A DNA stretch of 21,917 nt from DASXBA01 sp046729895 (GTDB lineage: Bacteria > Actinomycetota > Thermoleophilia > Solirubrobacterales > Thermoleophilaceae), in assembly GCA_046729895.1 (NCBI GenBank), contig JBKPHP010000030.1, positions 1-21,917 of the forward strand, written 5' to 3'. This document shows positions 15,647-21,917 of the stretch, piece by piece (the first letter of the stretch is position 1; each line of letters starts with the position of its first letter). Under the pieces are notes generated by a model. The model was not told the DNA's origin and made no database searches. It saw only the letters and a list, made by a program, of their open reading frames with translations. The translations under genes were made by a program, and so were the position numbers.

Positions 15647-16123
15647 TCAGTCCGGGGGGGCGAGCACGGCCTTCAACTTGCCGGGGATGTCATCCCGGGC
15701 GCCGGCTGCACGGAGGGACCGCCTGCGCGCCGTAGCGACCGTGCTCTCGAACGCCCCGGCATCTAGGCCCGGAACGCGGCCCTCAGCGTAAAGGTCGACG
15801 GCGGTCAACTCCCGATCCGGCGGCGGGCCCGTCATGGTGCAGGCCGCCTCCACGACGATCTCGTCAGCCGGCGAGCCGGCCCGGGTCAGGGCGTCCGCGA
15901 GAACCGCGGCCATGAACATCGCGTGCGTGATGGCCAGCAGCTCGCCCGGCGTCGCCTCGTGAGGCACCGGGTCGCCGGCAGGCACCGACACCGGCAAGGC
16001 GCCGAAGGCGTGGCTTTCCACGGCGATGTGTGCCGCCCCCGCAGGGGGGTGCGTGAGCCAGGAGACCCGCCCATGGCGAACCACCTCGTGCCCGGCGCGG
16101 TTGGAGCGTGGCTCACCGTTCAT
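15647..16123 (-). CDS. OsmC-like family protein lacking the catalytic cysteines
   Basis: The product is 158 residues. It has the OsmC/Ohr plan: N-terminal strands, then HEATPGELLAITHAMFMAAVLADAL (55-79), the long central helix that in true OsmC carries the peroxidatic Cys, and a final ATARRRSLRAAG segment where the second Cys would lie. Both positions lack Cys; the only Cys is residue 95, on a strand. Organic hydroperoxide reduction is therefore unlikely, and a ligand-binding or structural role is possible. ATG 16123 lies 10 bases after the stop of the DUF2630 gene, so the two are likely co-transcribed. The frame extends upstream to 16285, but only as an Arg/Ser/Thr-rich shadow of the DUF2630 gene. 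No clear Shine-Dalgarno. Confidence 0.75.
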   Translation of the reverse strand: MNGEPRSNRAGHEVVRHGRVSWLTHPPAGAAHIAVESHAFGALPVSVPAGDPVPHEATPGELLAITHAMFMAAVLADALTRAGSPADEIVVEAACTMTGPPPDRELTAVDLYAEGRVPGLDAGAFESTVATARRRSLRAAGARDDIPGKLKAVLAPPD

Positions 16124-16133
16124 GGACGCTGGG

Positions 16134-16448
16134 CTACGGGATGTCGCGCGGGACGTCCGGGTCTGGTGCGGGCTCGTCCGTGTGGACGCCGTGCTCGAGG
16201 TGCGGCGGCTCGGGCTCGGGTCCCTCGAGGTCGTTCGGGGGGTCCGGCACGCGCGGCGGTACCTCCGGGGCGTTCGGATTGGCACGACGGCGGCGCAGCA
16301 GGTCCCAGCAGCCGTCGAGCTCGCCGCGAATCGCCTCGAGCCGGCTGTGGCCCGCCTCTTCGAGCCGACCCTGCTCCGACGCTTCCCAGAGGCGGTGCTC
16401 CTCGTCCACGAGGGCGTCGATCCGGTCGAGAATGGGCCCCTCGGTCAT
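16134..16448 (-). CDS. DUF2630 family protein
   Basis: The product is 104 residues. The first 60 match DUF2630: ILDRIDALVDEEHRLWE, a helical stretch, then LDGCWDLLRRRRA. This small family of unknown function is common in actinobacteria and probably forms a short helical hairpin. The remaining 45 residues are rich in Pro, Glu and Asp and look disordered. ATG 16448 begins the conserved domain; the frame is open upstream to 16649 but only overlaps the end of the NDH-2 gene. It lies 100 bases after that gene and 10 bases before the OsmC-like gene. Its small, charged, Cys-poor make-up gives no functional hint. Confidence 0.85.
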   Translation of the reverse strand: MTEGPILDRIDALVDEEHRLWEASEQGRLEEAGHSRLEAIRGELDGCWDLLRRRRANPNAPEVPPRVPDPPNDLEGPEPEPPHLEHGVHTDEPAPDPDVPRDIP

Positions 16449-16548
16449 GGCCAGGATCAAGTGTAAGCGCGTCCTGCCGGCCCCCGTCCGGCTCGGGCAC
16501 GACGTAGCTGCCGCCCAGTGCCCGGCGGCCGGGTCATACATCCGCCGG

Positions 16549-17913
16549 TCAGGACACTTGTTCGCGCTCGGCGACTTGCCGACCAGCGGCATCCGCCGGG
16601 GCCCCCTCGGCCGCAGCGACTCTTGCGATGAGCCGCGCCCCTCGGCCACGGGTCACGAAGCTGAATGCCCATCGGATGAGGACCAGGATCCGATTCTGGA
16701 AGCCGATCAGGTACCAGAGGTGAACCACGAGCCACGTCGCCCAGGCCGCAAATCCACTTAGGTGTACGCCCTTGATGTCGGCGACGGCATGGGCGCGCCC
16801 GATCGTGGCCAGATTGCCCTTGTCGCGATAGCGGAATGGACCGGTCCCTCGAGCGCGCAGGCGGTTGCGCACGACCTCGGCCGCGTAGCGGCCTTGCTGC
16901 ATCGCCACGGGCGCCACCCCCGGATAGAGCGTCGACGTGCCGCTCTCGTCACGCACCCGGACCATGTCGCCGAGCGCGAAGACTTCTGGGCGGCCTGGCA
17001 GCGTGAGATCTGCCTCCACTGTGACTCTCCCGGCGCGGTCGAGCTCGGCGCCGGCCAGCTCCCCGAGCCGGGCGGCCAGGCCCGAAGCGGTGACTCCCGC
17101 CGCCCAGATCACGGTGCGCGCCTCGATGCGCTCGCTGCTCCGGTCCGGCGCCTCGATCGTGACCCCATCGGCATCGATTCCCACCACTGTCCTGTTGAGG
17201 AGCGGACTGACTCCCAGCTGCCCTAATGACCGCTCCGCCTTGCGGGAGAGCGACGGCGGAAAGGTGGTTAGCACGCGATCAGCGGCCTCGACGAGCACGA
17301 CCCGGCCGTCGCCAGGGTCGATCGCCCGAAAGTCTTGGCGCAGGGTGTCGCGTGCGAGCTCGGCGATCTGGCCGGCCATTTCGACACCAGTTGGCCCGGC
17401 ACCGACGACCACGAACGTCAACCAGCCGCGGCGGCGAGCGGGCTCGGCGTCCATTTCGGCCGCTTCGAAGGCACTGAGAATTCGCCGGCGGACTTGGAGC
17501 GCACTCTCCAGCGATTTCACCTCCGGCGCGAGGCTCTGCCACTCGTCGTGACCGAAGTACGAGTAGCGTGATCCTCCCGCCGCGATCAGCGTGTCGTAGG
17601 GAACCGACTGCGGGTTAGGGACGCCAGCAAGAGGCTCGAGATGCACCCGGCGTGCCTCGAGATCAAAGTCGGTGACCTCGGCCATGAGCACTCGCACATT
17701 CCGGTAGCGCTTGAAGATCGCTCGCAGGGGATAGGCGATCTCGCCGGGCGACAGCGCGCCGGTCGCCACCTGGTAGGTCAGCGGCTGAAAGAGGTGGAAG
17801 TTGCGACGGTCGACGAGGGTGATGTCGACTGGCGCATGGCGGAGATGCTTCACGGCCTCAAGGCCGCCGAAGCCGCCCCCGAGGACGACCACACGGTGTC
17901 GCCGCGCGTCCAT
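16549..17913 (-). CDS. ndh: Type II NADH:quinone oxidoreductase (NDH-2)
   Basis: The product is 454 residues, the usual NDH-2 length. FAD fold: VVVLGGGFGGLEAVKHL near the N-terminus, then FHLFQPLTYQVATGALSPGEIA. NAD(P)H fold: FVVVGAGPTGVEMAGQIAEL. Also VIWAAGV, VFALGDM, and the quinone-site motif APVAMQQGRYAAE. A C-terminal hydrophobic region (GFAAWATWLVVHLWYLIGF followed by a basic FVTRGRGARL stretch) would anchor it at the inner membrane surface. It oxidises NADH and reduces quinone without pumping protons. ATG 17913 is preceded by GGAAG at short spacing; GTG 17916 directly before it is also possible. Unlike the enzyme at 8552-10177 it has no cNMP domain. Confidence 0.93.
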   Translation of the reverse strand: MDARRHRVVVLGGGFGGLEAVKHLRHAPVDITLVDRRNFHLFQPLTYQVATGALSPGEIAYPLRAIFKRYRNVRVLMAEVTDFDLEARRVHLEPLAGVPNPQSVPYDTLIAAGGSRYSYFGHDEWQSLAPEVKSLESALQVRRRILSAFEAAEMDAEPARRRGWLTFVVVGAGPTGVEMAGQIAELARDTLRQDFRAIDPGDGRVVLVEAADRVLTTFPPSLSRKAERSLGQLGVSPLLNRTVVGIDADGVTIEAPDRSSERIEARTVIWAAGVTASGLAARLGELAGAELDRAGRVTVEADLTLPGRPEVFALGDMVRVRDESGTSTLYPGVAPVAMQQGRYAAEVVRNRLRARGTGPFRYRDKGNLATIGRAHAVADIKGVHLSGFAAWATWLVVHLWYLIGFQNRILVLIRWAFSFVTRGRGARLIARVAAAEGAPADAAGRQVAEREQVS

Positions 17914-17916
17914 CAC

Positions 17917-18223
17917 TTCCGGGGACGGCTCCTGCCGCCCACGCCGTTCCGGTCGCCGCTTGGGAAGGGCAAATGACCGCTTCCAGTCATCGCTGGCGAT
18001 CGTAGCCCGAACCGAGGTGTGAGTCAGACCCCGTGCGGACGCGCGCGTGTGCTGTCCTCGTCCGATGTCGAGCCCTGGCTCGACGGTCGGCAGGTAGAGT
18101 CGCCGCGGAGCTAGCGGGCTGCCCTCTACGCGCTCGCGCGCTTCTCATGGCCGGCCGCGCGGCCCTCCACCACCAGCACCGTGGGGCTGTTCGGATGGAG
18201 GGAGTCCGGCCTCCGCACGCCTC
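17917..18223. other. Intergenic region with no recognised gene
   Basis: About 307 bases separate the NDH-2 start from the end of the lipoprotein gene, both on the minus strand. I see no tRNA-like fold and no convincing reading frame. It should hold the ndh promoter. Two palindromes are present: GTCGAGCC-CT-GGCTCGAC at 18067-18084 and GGCCGCGCGGCC at 18153-18164; the second is low-complexity GC and may be chance. Confidence 0.6.
18067..18084. promoter_or_regulatory. Perfect 8-bp inverted repeat upstream of ndh, possible operator
   Basis: GTCGAGCC and GGCTCGAC are exact reverse complements separated by 2 bases. The site lies about 150 bases upstream of the NDH-2 start. The tiny loop disfavours an RNA hairpin and favours a dimeric protein site. 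There is no T-run for a terminator. Confidence 0.35.
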
Positions 18224-19015
18224 TCAGTGCGTGACGCTGACCAGCTGGAACTGCTCGTGGTGCCCCTTGACCACCCGCTCCTGGATCTCGCCCACACCCG
18301 CGACGTAGTACTTGTTCTCCGTCTGTGGCTCCAGCGGGCTGAACTCGCTCGTGACCAGTGACCGCTTGAAGGTGCCGTACGGCACCTTCACGGTTCCGCT
18401 ATTTCCGAGGACGCGTGCCTGGTCGAGGGCTTCACCGGGCGGGTAGTACTCCTGCCGGTAGCTCTCGCCCCGCTGCGGGTTGCCGGGCATGATGATCCCC
18501 GGCTTGGCACCGTGTACCCCGGACTCCCAAGAGTCGCTTGCCTTGACGAAGCGTCCGTGCTTCAGCTCGAGGGAGTCCTCGCCCATGTACCAGACGTTGC
18601 CCTGCTTGTCCTGCGCATACCAGTCGAACGTGCGCTCGATCGGGCGACCGTGCTCGGAGACCGTGTCCCGGACGACCGTGCATTTGACGCCGAGGATCTG
18701 CTTGCTTTGATGAGTCACGATCTCATCGTCGGTCTGCGGCGTCGTCCCCTTCGCGCCCTTGTAGTGGAAGCCAGTGCCGGGCTTGAGGGGCCAGTACCGA
18801 TTGTCGACCGTGGAGACGAAATTCCCCGGGTCGATGGACGGGGAGTACGTGCCGTGGATCGGGGCCAGTCTGGACGCCGACTTCGACCTCGTCGTCGCAG
18901 ACGAGGAGCTTGCTCCGCCCGATGAGCCGCAGCCGCCCGCAAGCACGGCGATTAGCGCGAGCCCGGTCGCCGATGTCGCCACGATCGGCGGGAGCTTCCT
19001 GAGTCGTCCGAGCAT
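18224..19015 (-). CDS. Putative secreted lipoprotein of unknown function
   Basis: The product is 263 residues. It begins with a signal peptide: a basic MLGRLRKLPP, a hydrophobic core ATGLALIAVLAGG and Cys29 in a lipobox-like LAGGC, followed by a Ser/Gly-rich linker typical of actinobacterial lipoproteins. The mature part carries NRYWPLKPGTGFHYKG, TCTVVRDTV-like strands, TFDWYAQDKQGNVWYMGED and NKYYVAGVGEIQERV; it reads as a beta-rich extracellular domain of a recurring conserved family that I cannot name. ATG 19015 is chosen because GGAGG lies 5 bases upstream; the ATG at 19030 in the same frame lacks a site. It is divergent from an AraC-type regulator, 66 bases away, that may control it. Confidence 0.82.
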   Translation of the reverse strand: MLGRLRKLPPIVATSATGLALIAVLAGGCGSSGGASSSSATTRSKSASRLAPIHGTYSPSIDPGNFVSTVDNRYWPLKPGTGFHYKGAKGTTPQTDDEIVTHQSKQILGVKCTVVRDTVSEHGRPIERTFDWYAQDKQGNVWYMGEDSLELKHGRFVKASDSWESGVHGAKPGIIMPGNPQRGESYRQEYYPPGEALDQARVLGNSGTVKVPYGTFKRSLVTSEFSPLEPQTENKYYVAGVGEIQERVVKGHHEQFQLVSVTH

Positions 19016-19020
19016 CTGCG

Positions 19021-19025
19021 CCTCC
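19021..19025 (-). promoter_or_regulatory. Shine-Dalgarno GGAGG deciding the lipoprotein start
   Basis: On the minus strand GGAGG lies 5 bases before ATG 19015. The competing in-frame ATG at 19030 has no such site, and the signal peptide reads best from 19015. Confidence 0.6.
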
Positions 19026-19081
19026 AGCATGTCGCGGGTATGGCTCTCCTGTGCTTCGTAGCGGGCGGCGATGAAAGGACG

Positions 19082-19546
19082 ATGAGAGAGCCGGCGGTTT
19101 GGTTTCATGACACGGGTGCGATGAGCCAGGCGGTCGAAGAGACCAATCGCCGGATGCTCCGCGCTCGCGACGCGATGGATCGCAGCTACGCGGAGGAGCT
19201 CGACGTCCCGGCCCTCGCGAAGATCGCCTACGTCTCGGAGGCGCATTTCATCCGCACCTTCCGCGCCACCTTCGGCGAGACGCCGCATCGCTATCTCCAG
19301 CGTCGCCGCGTCGAGCGGGCGATGTTCCTGCTGCGCGAGACCGACCGCAGCGTGTCGGAGATCTGCCTCGACGTCGGGTTCGCCAGCCTGGGAACGTTCA
19401 GCCGCACCTTTCGCGACATCGTCGGCGAGCCACCAACGACCTATCGCTGGCGCGCCAAGGACCTCAGAGCCGTTCCGGAGTGCTTGGCCAAGGCCTGGAC
19501 GCGACCGAGCAGTTTTGGAGAAGCGGGCGACGGGACGGGCGGCTAA
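19082..19546 (+). CDS. AraC family transcriptional regulator, DNA-binding domain only
   Basis: The product is 154 residues from ATG 19082. It is essentially just the double helix-turn-helix domain: ELDVPALAKIAYVSEAHFIRTFRATFGETPHRYLQRRRVERA, then LRETDRSVSEICLDVGFASLGTFSRTFRDIVGEPP, the classic second recognition helix region. No sensor domain is present, so activity may depend on expression level or another partner. Start: AAAGGA lies 2 bases before ATG 19082; ATG 19121 (MSQAVEETNRR) is a good alternative, closer to the domain, and ATG 19040 is less likely. It is followed 10 bases later by a VOC gene, a pairing common for such regulators, and is divergent from the lipoprotein gene. Confidence 0.9.
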   Translation: MREPAVWFHDTGAMSQAVEETNRRMLRARDAMDRSYAEELDVPALAKIAYVSEAHFIRTFRATFGETPHRYLQRRRVERAMFLLRETDRSVSEICLDVGFASLGTFSRTFRDIVGEPPTTYRWRAKDLRAVPECLAKAWTRPSSFGEAGDGTGG

Positions 19547-19556
19547 CGTCGCCCGC

Positions 19557-20024
19557 ATGATCAACGCTCTCACACATTCACAGATCTACGTACTCGACCA
19601 GGACGAGGCGCTGGATTTCTACGTAGGGAAGCTGGGGCTCGAGCTCCACACCGACGCAGACCTCGGCTTCATGCGCTGGCTGACGGTCAACGTCCCGGGT
19701 CAGCGCGACCGCGAGATCTTCCTCGCGAAGCCCGGCCCGCCGGTCCACGACGACGCTACGGCCGAGCAGGTCCGCGAGCTCGTGACGAAGGGGGCGATGG
19801 GTCTCGCCGCCATTCTCACGACCGACGACGTCCGGAAGGACTACGAGAAGCTGGTCGCCCGCGGCGTCGAGTTCACCGAAGAGCCGACCGAGCGCTTCTA
19901 TGGCACCGACTGCGGCTTCCGCGACCCGTTCGGGAACGGGCTCCGACTGACGCAGCCGAAGCCCGGACCGATCGAGGTGCCGGAACCCTCGGAGCTCGCC
20001 GAGGAGCCGCGGACGAGGACCTGA
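19557..20024 (+). CDS. VOC family protein (glyoxalase-like)
   Basis: The product is 155 residues. Two VOC modules: HSQIYVLDQDEALDFYVGKLGLELHTDADLGFMRWLTV and LAAILTTDDVRKDYEKLVARGVEF, ending CGFRDPFGNGLRLTQP. His7 near the first strand is at the usual first ligand position. The C-terminal 20 residues are acidic and Pro-rich. ATG 19557 lies 10 bases after the AraC stop, so translation is probably coupled; no separate Shine-Dalgarno is evident. Substrate unknown. The frame is open slightly upstream into the AraC gene, but homology begins at MINALTHS. Confidence 0.9.
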   Translation: MINALTHSQIYVLDQDEALDFYVGKLGLELHTDADLGFMRWLTVNVPGQRDREIFLAKPGPPVHDDATAEQVRELVTKGAMGLAAILTTDDVRKDYEKLVARGVEFTEEPTERFYGTDCGFRDPFGNGLRLTQPKPGPIEVPEPSELAEEPRTRT

Positions 20025-20106
20025 ACGCTGAGAGTCCCGGGCGATCGACGTCTGGCGTGGCGTATCTGCCTGGCGATCGGGGCGTCCATGCTTCAGACTC
20101 CCAGTA

Positions 20107-20122
20107 GCCCCTCTAGAGGGGC
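20107..20122. promoter_or_regulatory. Perfect 16-bp palindrome upstream of treT
   Basis: GCCCCTCTAGAGGGGC is its own reverse complement, with no loop. It lies 20 bases before the treT start codon and 82 bases after the VOC stop. An even, loopless palindrome suits a dimeric repressor site; it could also fold as part of a hairpin near the ribosome site. No T-run follows. Confidence 0.45.
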
Positions 20123-20142
20123 CGAAGGCCGTCCGCAGGACC

Positions 20143-21597
20143 ATGCCCTTCGAGGTCGACATTTCCCCGATGAGCACCGAGCGATTCAGCTCCGTGCTCG
20201 CTCCAGATCGCTATGCGGCGTTCGAGCGATCCACCCGGCAGGCGCAAGAGCTGCTGGACGGAAGGGTCGTCTGGAACGTGAACTCGACCGCTATGGGCGG
20301 AGGCGTGGCCGAGCTGTTGGAATCGCTGATCGCCTACGCCCGGGGCGCCGGGGTAGACGCCCGCTGGATCGCCATCGATGGCACGTCGGAGTTCTTCGCC
20401 GTGACCAAGCGAATCCACAACCGCTTGCACGGCAGCCCAGGCGACGGTGGCCCGCTCGACGAGGACGCCCGCCGCAGCTACGAGGCCGTGCTCGCCGAGA
20501 ACGCCGACGGGTTCGCCGGGCGCGTGCGCGACGGGGACATCGTGATCATCCACGATCCCCAGCCTGTGGGCATGGTGCAGGCGATGCAGGCCGCGGGTGC
20601 CGCGGTCATCTGGCGCTGCCACATCGGCCTCGACCGGGCCAACGACCTTGCCCGGGAGGCGTGGACGTTCCTGTATCCCTACGTGGTCCAGGCCGACGCG
20701 TACGTGTTCTCGCGTCAGGCGTTCGCCTGGGAGGGACTCGACCGCGAGCGGATCGTCGTGATCCCGCCATCGATCGACGCGTTCTCGCCCAAGAACGAGG
20801 AACTCGACCCCGAGACGGTTCGTGCCGTGCTGCTGGCGAGCGAGATCGTCGTCGGCGATGGACAGCGGGGACCGGCCACATACGAGCGCCACGACGGCAC
20901 GCCCGGCCGCGTCGAGCGGCCGGCTCAGATGTTCGAGGAGCAGGCCCTGCTCGCGGACGCGCCCGTCGTACTGCAGGTCTCGCGCTGGGACGCGCTCAAG
21001 GACCCGCTTGGGGTAATCCGAGGCTTCGCCGAGCACGTGCCGGCGGACTCCGGGGCCCACCTGGTGTACGCCGGCCCGGCGGTAGAGGCGGTGGCCGACG
21101 ACCCAGAGGGCACACGCATTCTGCATGACGCCTTGGCGCTCCGGGAGAGCCTGCCGGACGAGCCACGTCGGCGCGTGCACCTCGCGTCGCTGCCGATGGA
21201 GGATCGCGAAGAGAACGCCATCATCGTCAACGCCCTCCAGCGCCACGCCCGCGTGATCGCCCAGAAAAGCATCGCCGAGGGGTTCGGCCTCACGGTGGCG
21301 GAGGCCATGTGGAAGGGCCGGCCGGTCGTCGCCTCGCGAATCGGCGGCATCCAGGACCAGATCGTGGACGGTGAAAGCGGCGTTCTGCTCGATGATCCCC
21401 GTGACCTGGCGGCGTTCGGCTCCGCGGTAGGCGGCCTCCTGGCCGATCCGGCGCGCGCGCGTGCGACCGGCGAGAACGCGCGGGAACGAGTGCGCGACAG
21501 ATTCCTGAGCCCACGCAGCCTGCTCGATTACCTCGGCGTCATCCAGAACACGCTCGTTCTGCCGGAGGCGGCGCAAAGAGCTCCGGCCGCGCCTTGA
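20143..21597 (+). CDS. treT: Trehalose synthase, TreT-type glycosyltransferase (GT4)
   Basis: The product is 484 residues. It has the TreT opening VVWNVNSTAMGGGVAELLESLIAYARGAGVDARW (about 42-75), IIHDPQP, WRCHIGLD, the linker VIPPSIDAFSPKN, and a GT-B C-terminal half with VVLQVSRWDALKDPLGVIRGF and the EGFGLTVAEAM motif (Glu378 and Glu386) that binds the sugar nucleotide. TreT enzymes make trehalose from NDP-glucose and glucose, often reversibly; members are known from Thermococcus and Rubrobacter. Cytosolic. ATG 20143 has AGGA close upstream (2-base spacer); ATG 20170 is an alternative. A GH65 phosphorylase gene 4.5 kb away may act on the same sugar. The loop at about 245-265 (VGDGQRGPATYERHDGTPG) separates the two halves. 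Confidence 0.9.
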   Translation: MPFEVDISPMSTERFSSVLAPDRYAAFERSTRQAQELLDGRVVWNVNSTAMGGGVAELLESLIAYARGAGVDARWIAIDGTSEFFAVTKRIHNRLHGSPGDGGPLDEDARRSYEAVLAENADGFAGRVRDGDIVIIHDPQPVGMVQAMQAAGAAVIWRCHIGLDRANDLAREAWTFLYPYVVQADAYVFSRQAFAWEGLDRERIVVIPPSIDAFSPKNEELDPETVRAVLLASEIVVGDGQRGPATYERHDGTPGRVERPAQMFEEQALLADAPVVLQVSRWDALKDPLGVIRGFAEHVPADSGAHLVYAGPAVEAVADDPEGTRILHDALALRESLPDEPRRRVHLASLPMEDREENAIIVNALQRHARVIAQKSIAEGFGLTVAEAMWKGRPVVASRIGGIQDQIVDGESGVLLDDPRDLAAFGSAVGGLLADPARARATGENARERVRDRFLSPRSLLDYLGVIQNTLVLPEAAQRAPAAP

Positions 21598-21631
21598 CTC
21601 CGGTGGCTGTGGCCTGGGCTCTATCGATGGA

Positions 21632-21917
21632 CTAAACGACCGCGCGCAACCCAGCCGCGATCGCGGCCGCAGCGACGATGGCGACCACGGGTGACCGACC
21701 GACCAGGGCCGCGGCCCCCGCCGCCGCTACACCGGCCGCGCGTGCGTCTATGCCGAGTTCGGCGTGAGCGGTGCCGAAGGTCTCCACCACCACCAGCGCG
21801 GCAAGCAATGAGGGTGCGAGCAGGCCGATGACCGCCAGCGCGCGATCAGGCAGCTCCCTCCCGCCGACGGCCACCGGGCCGCTCGCCTTGATCGCGAACG
21901 TCGCGAGCGCCAGGACG
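21632..21917 (-). CDS. azlD: AzlD-domain branched-chain amino acid transport protein (5' end outside window)
   Basis: The frame is open to the right edge: residues LALATFAIKASGPVAVGGRELP precede a GTG at 21874 and belong to the protein, so the true start lies beyond the window. About 95 residues are visible. The sequence LALATFAIKASGP then three hydrophobic stretches ending in RSPVVAIVAAAAIAAGLRAVV is typical of AzlD, the small partner of AzlC in branched-chain amino acid export. An azlC gene would be expected just beyond the edge. The gene converges with treT, with 34 bases between the stops. Confidence 0.8.
   Translation of the reverse strand, partial: VLALATFAIKASGPVAVGGRELPDRALAVIGLLAPSLLAALVVVETFGTAHAELGIDARAAGVAAAGAAALVGRSPVVAIVAAAAIAAGLRAVV

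Noticed and set aside
18153..18164. GGCCGCGCGGCC palindrome
   Set aside because: Pure GC palindromes of this length are expected by chance in such GC-rich DNA.
19016..19573. Upstream extension of the lipoprotein frame
   Set aside because: It lies antisense to the AraC gene, and the strong ribosome site and signal peptide place the start at 19015.
20113..21576. A 487-residue minus-strand frame opposite treT
   Set aside because: Antisense shadow made possible by high GC; TreT motifs are clear on the plus strand.

Overview
The window is GC-rich, densely coding DNA, most likely from an actinomycete-type soil bacterium of class Thermoleophilia (Solirubrobacterales or Gaiellales relatives). This placement is an inference. 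It rests on the GC content, frequent GTG starts, and the family mix: DUF2630, an actinobacterial GH65 enzyme, a TreT-type trehalose synthase as in Rubrobacter, a DrrA-DrrB fusion, and two type II NADH dehydrogenase-like proteins. I recognise no rRNA, tRNA, CRISPR array, insertion sequence, phage gene or origin. The window looks like ordinary chromosome with a strong stress, redox and sugar-metabolism flavour.

Layout. (1) Plus strand, 3-4759: the C-terminal part of an APC-type permease, a regulatory protein (cNMP-like, two CBS and DUF294 nucleotidyltransferase domains), a DEDDh exonuclease, and a winged-helix AlkZ/YcaQ-like protein. (2) Minus strand, 11281 down to 4731: a haloalkane dehalogenase-like hydrolase, an NDH-2-like flavoprotein fused to a cyclic-nucleotide-binding domain, a VOC protein, an SRPBCC protein, a universal stress protein, a SpoT-like HD protein, and an alpha/beta hydrolase coupled to a dihydrofolate-reductase-like protein. 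(3) Plus strand, 11399-15608: a fused ABC exporter and a GH65 glycoside phosphorylase. (4) Minus strand, 17913 down to 15647: a second NDH-2, DUF2630 and an OsmC-like protein without the usual cysteines. (5) A minus-strand lipoprotein (18224-19015) divergent from a plus-strand AraC/VOC pair (19082-20024). (6) TreT (20143-21597), convergent with an AzlD-type permease subunit that runs off the right edge.

How the genes may fit together. GH65 and TreT point to trehalose or related disaccharide turnover. The two NDH-2-like enzymes suggest flexible NADH oxidation, one of them possibly gated by a bound ligand. The USP, HD, OsmC-like, VOC and AlkZ-like genes fit stress response. I found no convincing wholly new system. 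The most distinctive items are the NDH-2/cNMP fusion, the permease/CBS-DUF294/exonuclease block with its unusual exonuclease start, several family members that lack their canonical catalytic residues, and a perfect 16-bp palindrome just upstream of treT.
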